A DNA stretch of 11,075 nt from an uncultured Clostridia bacterium (lineage in GTDB: Bacteria; Bacillota; Clostridia; Christensenellales; CAG-138). Within the stretch, counting starts at the first letter, position 1. Each line of letters opens with the position of its first letter. Below, piece by piece: positions 7,372 through 11,075 of this stretch. The notes under the pieces were generated by a model. That model was not told the DNA's origin. It worked only from the letters and a program-made list of their open reading frames with translations, and made no database searches. A program made the translations under genes and the position numbers. The DNA is taken from NCBI GenBank assembly GCA_937894955.1, contig CALAXO010000033.1, positions 1 to 11,075 of the forward strand, read 5' to 3'.

Positions 7372-8329
7372 AAGAATTTCCTATATTGACAACACTCGTG
7401 CGATCTTAATTGCTTTGGTTGTTTTGGGGCATATTCTGAATTACGCAAACCCGAGATACGATATTATACCATATGTTTTGGTGCAGCAGTTTTTGGATTC
7501 GTTTCATATGCCGGCATTCTTCATTCTGTCGGGAATGCTTACGGACGGCGAAAAATGGCTGGGAAGATCCGTCGGCAGTTATTTTTTGCATAAGGCGAAA
7601 ACCTTGCTGGTTCCGTATCTGTTCTTTGAGTGCATTGCGATTCTTTATAAGCATTTTGTGCTTCGTTCCATATCAATTGCGGAAGGGCTGCGGTTGATGC
7701 TGACTTTCCGCTGCAACATCGGCGCGGACTGGTTTTTGCCGGCAATGTTTGCGGCGTGTGCGCTGTACTGTTTATATATACGTTTTCCCAAAAAACTTGC
7801 GTGGGGAATCGGCGGCGGTTTGCTCTGCATCGCACTTCGGTTCATGCCGGCAGGACATGTTCCGACATTGATCTTCCGCGGTGCACTCGGCTTTGTGTTT
7901 ATGCTGGCGGGCAATCTGCTGAATAAACCGCTGACTGAATTTAAAACATGGAAGATCTGCGTTGCTTTTGCACTCACTGCCGCAGCGGCGGCAATGTATT
8001 TAAAACTGTCAATAAACAACAGCTTTTTCAGCGGCAAACTGGATAACCCCGTGCTCTACCTTGTCAGCGGCATATGCGGAACGTACTTTGTTATGGGGAT
8101 TGCTCGGTTGATTCCGTGGAAATGGGTCGGCTGTATCGGGCAGAATGCTTTAACAATAATGGGAACGCACCAACTTGTGCTTTATACCGTGAAAATCGGA
8201 AGCAGTCCGCTTTGGGTTGTCGGCAGTTTTCTTTTGATTGCCGCCGTTGAAGCCGTTCTGATTTTTGCGATTAACCGATTCTGCCCAATGCTTGCAGGGA
8301 AGAAAAGAAAGGAAAAATCAAATGTCTGA
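7364..8329 (+). CDS. Acyltransferase family 3 membrane protein (putative O-acetyltransferase), first of tandem pair
   Basis: Polytopic membrane protein of 321 residues that probably transfers an acetyl or other acyl group to a sugar hydroxyl of the repeat unit. RISYIDNTRAILIALVVLGH (4-23) is the hallmark first segment of acyltransferase-3 proteins, ending in the conserved His (H23). FHMPAFFILSGML (47-59) is the second signature, ADWFLPAMF (121-129) the WFL-type motif, and GQNALTIMGTHQL (259-271) the late conserved segment. About ten hydrophobic stretches are visible. The style is nearest to the fucose 4-O-acetylase-like branch, but the substrate cannot be read. An in-frame GTG at 7349 would add five residues. 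I prefer the ATG at 7364 because the conserved region begins right after it, although neither start has a strong ribosome binding site. It overlaps the upstream GT2 and the downstream acyltransferase by eight bases each. Confidence 0.9.
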   Translation: MTKRISYIDNTRAILIALVVLGHILNYANPRYDIIPYVLVQQFLDSFHMPAFFILSGMLTDGEKWLGRSVGSYFLHKAKTLLVPYLFFECIAILYKHFVLRSISIAEGLRLMLTFRCNIGADWFLPAMFAACALYCLYIRFPKKLAWGIGGGLLCIALRFMPAGHVPTLIFRGALGFVFMLAGNLLNKPLTEFKTWKICVAFALTAAAAAMYLKLSINNSFFSGKLDNPVLYLVSGICGTYFVMGIARLIPWKWVGCIGQNALTIMGTHQLVLYTVKIGSSPLWVVGSFLLIAAVEAVLIFAINRFCPMLAGKKRKEKSNV

Positions 8330-9353
8330 AAACAAACGTCAAACTGAATTGGATATCCTGCGGTTGCTGGCAACGTTGGCGGTGATAATGATTCACGGCG
8401 GTTTGAATCAATCGACAGATAATTTAGTGATAAAATATATGTACAAGGGACTGCATGCCGCCATTGTATGGTGTGTTCCTGTTTTTTTCATGATTTCCGG
8501 AAGGTTTTTCCTTGATCCCGAAAGGGATGTAAGCGCAAAAAAAATACTCACTGCGTACCTTCCGCATATTATTGTTCCGTTCCTTGTTTGGTCAGGCGTA
8601 TATACGGCATATGGGTTAATTTCCGGGAGCTACAGCCATTTGAATAGTTTCGGTGTTATTGCAGAGTTTATCCACGGTCCGTATCATCTCTGGTTTCTCT
8701 ATTCGTTGGCAGGCTTATACTTATTGACCCCGATTCTGAGAAAGGCAGCAGCGGATGAAAAAACACTTGCGTACTTTCTGATTATGTTTGCTGCCGTGAA
8801 TGTTGCGACGCAGTATCTTATCTATGTTCCGAAAATCGGCGGGATGATTTCGGATTTTATTGAGAGAACAGGATTAAGAGCTGTAACCGGGTATATGGGA
8901 TACTTTATGTTGGGGTACTTTTTATACAGCAAAAAGGACAATACGAGCAAAAAAACTGAGATTGTAATATATGTTATCGGCATACTGATGCTGCTTGCAA
9001 CAATTGCAGCGGAGTGCTTGATAAACGAAGAACTGCGAAAAACAGACTTCGTAAAACAATACATGAAGCCGAATGTTATGCTGTATTCAGCGGCGGTTTA
9101 TGCTTTTTTTATTATGAGAATGTCAAAGATACATTACAGCGACAGAACGCGTAAGATTTTTGCCGTGTTTACCGAATGCGGATTCGGTGTGTACTGCATT
9201 CATGCGATATTGAATGAATTTGTTCCGACCCCGGTTATAAATTCACTTCCGTTCATAACATCATTGTTAAGGGTGGCCTGCCTTTATGCACTCAGCCTTG
9301 CATTGACTTGGCTTATCCGAAAAATCCCGTTTGTGGGAAAAAAGATCACATGA
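8322..9353 (+). CDS. Acyltransferase family 3 membrane protein, second of tandem pair
   Basis: Polytopic membrane protein of 343 residues, a WecH/YiaH-like acyltransferase-3. TELDILRLLATLAVIMIH (8-25) carries the conserved first helix and His (H25), VPVFFMISGRFFL (52-64) is the SG-containing loop, and YHLWFLYSLAGLYLLTPIL (121-139) and FGVYCIH (288-294) are further landmarks. The sequence diverges from its upstream neighbour in the loop motifs, so this is not a simple recent duplication. The frame extends upstream to a TTG at 8265, but the ATG at 8322 is preferred: AAAGGA at 8308-8313 lies eight bases upstream and the 19 extra residues do not resemble the family. It overlaps the preceding gene by eight bases and is followed nine bases later by the Stealth gene. 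It likely adds an O-acetyl or O-succinyl group to a different position or sugar from its partner. Confidence 0.9.
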   Translation: MSENKRQTELDILRLLATLAVIMIHGGLNQSTDNLVIKYMYKGLHAAIVWCVPVFFMISGRFFLDPERDVSAKKILTAYLPHIIVPFLVWSGVYTAYGLISGSYSHLNSFGVIAEFIHGPYHLWFLYSLAGLYLLTPILRKAAADEKTLAYFLIMFAAVNVATQYLIYVPKIGGMISDFIERTGLRAVTGYMGYFMLGYFLYSKKDNTSKKTEIVIYVIGILMLLATIAAECLINEELRKTDFVKQYMKPNVMLYSAAVYAFFIMRMSKIHYSDRTRKIFAVFTECGFGVYCIHAILNEFVPTPVINSLPFITSLLRVACLYALSLALTWLIRKIPFVGKKIT

Positions 9354-9357
9354 GGTG
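9352..9357 (+). promoter_or_regulatory. Ribosome binding site deciding the Stealth start at 9363
   Basis: GAGGTG lies five bases before the ATG at 9363. An alternative GTG start at 9357 would use the last bases of this same element as its codon and would lack its own site, so the ATG is the better start. Confidence 0.7.
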
Positions 9358-9362
9358 TGAAC

Positions 9363-10364
9363 ATGGACATTGATTTTGTTGTTCTTTGGGTGGATGGGAA
9401 TGACCCTGAGTGGCGGGCGGAAAAGGCGAAATATCAGGGAGCGGTGACGGATGACAGCAACTCCGTCAATCGTTTTCGGGATTGGGGGCTTATGCCCTAT
9501 TGGTTCCGCGCCGTTGAGAAATTTACGCCGTGGGTGCACAGAATTCATTTTGTTACCTGCGGGCATATACCTGAATTCCTGAACTTGGCTCATCCGAAAT
9601 TGAATCATGTCTCGCATTCGGATTTTCTTCCGAAGGTTGCTTTGCCGACATTCAGCTCCCATGCAATTGAAATGAACATCCATAGGATTCCGGAACTTGC
9701 GGAGCATTTTGTTTATTTTAATGACGATATGTTTCCTATTCGTCCAATGCCCGAAACTGCTTTTTTCCGCGACGCACAACCCTGCACCTGCGGGGAAGAG
9801 TATCCGATAGGACTTATCGGTGAAATCGGAATCTGGCAGCATGCGGCAGTTAACGATCTCGGTGTTGTAAATGCGCATTTCAACAAGCGTGAGCAGGTGA
9901 AAAAATTCGGGAAAAAGTACGTGAACCGTGCTTATCGCTGGCAGGACAATATTCGTACCAAAGCTGTTGAAAAACTGTTCCCGAATTATTTTACAGGGTT
10001 TAAAAACCTTCACGCTCCTGCCGCATATACAAAAAGCACTTTTGAAGCTGTTTGGAAGGCCGAACCGGAATTGCTGAAGCGCACGACTCTTCACCGTTTT
10101 CGCTGCGCTGATGATGTGAACCAATGGGTCTGTCTGTGGTGGCAGATAGCAAGCGGGAATTTTGCGCCGTTCAACACGGATAATTTTGTTTCCTGTGCCG
10201 ATGAAAGCACTGTTGACGGTTTGTGCAGGATAATTTGCGAACAAAGTCATGATATGCTTTGCATAAACGATCCCGAAAAAGCCGTGGATTTTGACGATTT
10301 GGCTTTGCGGCTGCGTGGGGCCTTCGGGAGCATTCTGCCGAGCAAAAGCAGGTTTGAAAAGTGA
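9363..10364 (+). CDS. Stealth-family sugar-1-phosphate transferase (capsular polysaccharide phosphotransferase)
   Basis: Cytosolic enzyme of 333 residues with all four Stealth conserved regions visible. CR1 is DIDFVVLWVDGNDPEW (2-17). CR2 runs from about 37 to 140, with RFRDWGLMPYWFRAVEKF (37-54), WVHRIHFVTCGHIPEFL (57-73), LPTFSSHAIE (94-103) and YFNDDMF (118-124). CR3 covers about 205-250, with LHAPAAY (216-222). CR4 covers about 283-331, including LCINDPEKA (299-307) and the terminal ILPSKSRFE (324-332). Characterised bacterial relatives transfer a hexose-1-phosphate or N-acetylhexosamine-1-phosphate from a UDP-sugar, releasing UMP and forming a phosphodiester in the glycan; eukaryotic relatives include the lysosomal-enzyme GlcNAc-1-phosphotransferase. 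It sits nine bases after the second acyltransferase and overlaps the next GT4 by GTGA. Whether the phosphodiester is in the backbone or on a side branch is not determinable here. Confidence 0.94.
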   Translation: MDIDFVVLWVDGNDPEWRAEKAKYQGAVTDDSNSVNRFRDWGLMPYWFRAVEKFTPWVHRIHFVTCGHIPEFLNLAHPKLNHVSHSDFLPKVALPTFSSHAIEMNIHRIPELAEHFVYFNDDMFPIRPMPETAFFRDAQPCTCGEEYPIGLIGEIGIWQHAAVNDLGVVNAHFNKREQVKKFGKKYVNRAYRWQDNIRTKAVEKLFPNYFTGFKNLHAPAAYTKSTFEAVWKAEPELLKRTTLHRFRCADDVNQWVCLWWQIASGNFAPFNTDNFVSCADESTVDGLCRIICEQSHDMLCINDPEKAVDFDDLALRLRGAFGSILPSKSRFEK

Positions 10365-11075
10365 AAAAGAAACTGATTTTTATAACCGAAGCCCTGTGGA
10401 TCGGCGGGATTGAAACGGCATTGGTAAATCTGCTTAATCGCCTTGATTACAACAGATTTGACGTGACATGCCTTGTTTTGAGGGACAGCTTGGATGTTGC
10501 GGACAGAATAACGCCGCAGTGCCGCCTGATAGTTTCCGACAGACAACACAAAGTGACATTTCCAAAGGACTACGGCTGCAAGCGTTTGTACAATATCATG
10601 GAAGAACCGCAGAATGCAGCGAAATTCCGCCGTTTCATATGGTCTGCGCTTCGCGTCGTTTTCCGCGCCGCGGAGGCAAAATGCTATGCGTCGTATGTGA
10701 AAAAGCAGCTCAAAGGCGAACATTTTGATACGGCGGTCATATACAGCGATCGCGCTGCCGAAACGGCTGTCCGTGCTGTCTCGGCGGATAGGTTTCTGAT
10801 GTTTTATCATCACGGCGCAATGCGGCGGGAGTATCACGATGCATACGGGTACAGAAAGGCAGACAAGGTGATTGCTGTTTCGCCTGCATTGGCGGAAAAA
10901 CTGCGCGCATACCGTTCGGAATATGCTGATAAGATTATTTCGGTCAACAACATAATCGATATCGACGGCGTGCGGGAGAAGGGACTTGAAACCCCGACAG
11001 TGAAATTTTCTGCGGATCGCTTCAATATCGTTTCCTGCGGGAGGCTGTCGCATGCCAAGGGCATGGATATTGCTG
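10361..11075 (+). CDS. Glycosyltransferase family 4, 3'-truncated by window
   Basis: The open frame starts at the GTG at 10361, overlapping the Stealth stop as GTGA, and runs without a stop to the window edge (238 complete codons). The protein begins with KKKLIFITEALWIGGIETAL (2-21), the first strand and glycine-rich GGIE loop of GT4 enzymes, continues with FYHHGAMRREYHDAYGYRKA (148-167) and a KVIAVSPALAEKL segment (169-181), and reaches SCGRLSHAKGMDIA (225-238), the donor-domain GR..KG loop. The remaining donor domain with its EX7E motif should lie beyond the window. A moderate CAGG at 10349-10352 sits eight bases before the GTG. Its N-terminus is most like the EpsF-type GT4 at 2095-3231, in sharing the GGIE loop. 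Its sugar specificity is unknown. It shows the operon continues downstream of the phosphotransferase. Confidence 0.9.
   Translation, partial: MKKKLIFITEALWIGGIETALVNLLNRLDYNRFDVTCLVLRDSLDVADRITPQCRLIVSDRQHKVTFPKDYGCKRLYNIMEEPQNAAKFRRFIWSALRVVFRAAEAKCYASYVKKQLKGEHFDTAVIYSDRAAETAVRAVSADRFLMFYHHGAMRREYHDAYGYRKADKVIAVSPALAEKLRAYRSEYADKIISVNNIIDIDGVREKGLETPTVKFSADRFNIVSCGRLSHAKGMDIA

Noticed and set aside
8265..8321. TTG-initiated extension of the second acyltransferase
   Set aside because: It lies within the upstream acyltransferase, has a rare start codon, and the ATG at 8322 has AAAGGA at suitable spacing.
9357..9362. GTG start for the Stealth gene, adding two residues
   Set aside because: The GTG overlaps the GAGGTG ribosome binding site that serves the ATG at 9363.
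9267..10250. A 327-codon open frame on the - strand
   Set aside because: It lies antisense to the Stealth gene, whose four conserved regions are unmistakable. The antisense product shows no recognisable domain, so it is a codon-bias shadow.
10247..11053. A 268-codon open frame on the - strand
   Set aside because: It is antisense to the truncated GT4 starting at 10361, which has clear GT4 motifs, a GTGA overlap and operon continuity. The antisense protein has no family features.
1..11075. CRISPR array, tRNA/rRNA, insertion sequence, defence or phage module
   Set aside because: No regularly spaced repeats, transposase, terminal inverted repeats, tRNA-like folds or phage proteins were seen; the whole span is filled by polysaccharide genes.

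Overview
The window is one dense, single-strand block of a cell-surface polysaccharide (exopolysaccharide or capsule) biosynthesis locus. All eleven supported genes read on the + strand. Base composition is moderate overall but uneven, ribosome binding sites are strong and purine-rich, GTG starts occur, and the proteins resemble EPS genes of low-to-moderate GC Firmicutes. A gut Clostridia member (Oscillospiraceae/Ruminococcaceae or Lachnospiraceae type) is the best guess. That assignment is inference from style only; no taxonomic marker gene is present.

Layout: (1) 1-1100, a GT4 glycosyltransferase whose true start lies before the window; (2) 1100-2098, a GT2 glycosyltransferase; (3) 2095-3231, an EpsF-like GT4; (4) 3243-4151, a GT8-like transferase; (5) 4148-5284, a second GT4 type starting at GTG; (6) 5285-6388, an EpsG-family membrane polymerase; (7) 6385-7371, a second GT2; (8) 7364-8329 and (9) 8322-9353, two tandem integral-membrane acyltransferase-3 proteins; (10) 9363-10364, a Stealth-family hexose-1-phosphate transferase; (11) 10361 to the window end, another GT4, truncated by the window.

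Adjacent genes overlap by 1, 4 or 8 nt, abut, or are separated by at most 11 nt. The block is therefore almost certainly one transcript with translational coupling. No gene-free stretch longer than 11 nt exists, and I see no internal promoter, terminator, tRNA, rRNA, IS element or CRISPR array.

How the genes work together (inference): the cytosolic glycosyltransferases build a repeat unit on an undecaprenyl carrier, the two acyltransferases decorate it with O-acyl groups, the Stealth enzyme adds a sugar-1-phosphate to create a phosphodiester, and the EpsG-like protein polymerises flipped units. The initiating sugar-phosphate transferase, Wzx flippase, Wzz/tyrosine-kinase chain-length module and regulators are not in the window and should lie on either side. 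The region is a recognisable type of locus rather than a new class of system. The most notable points are the Stealth enzyme in a locus with an EpsG-like polymerase, the tandem acyltransferases, the uncertain GT8-like enzyme and the strong compositional mosaicism.
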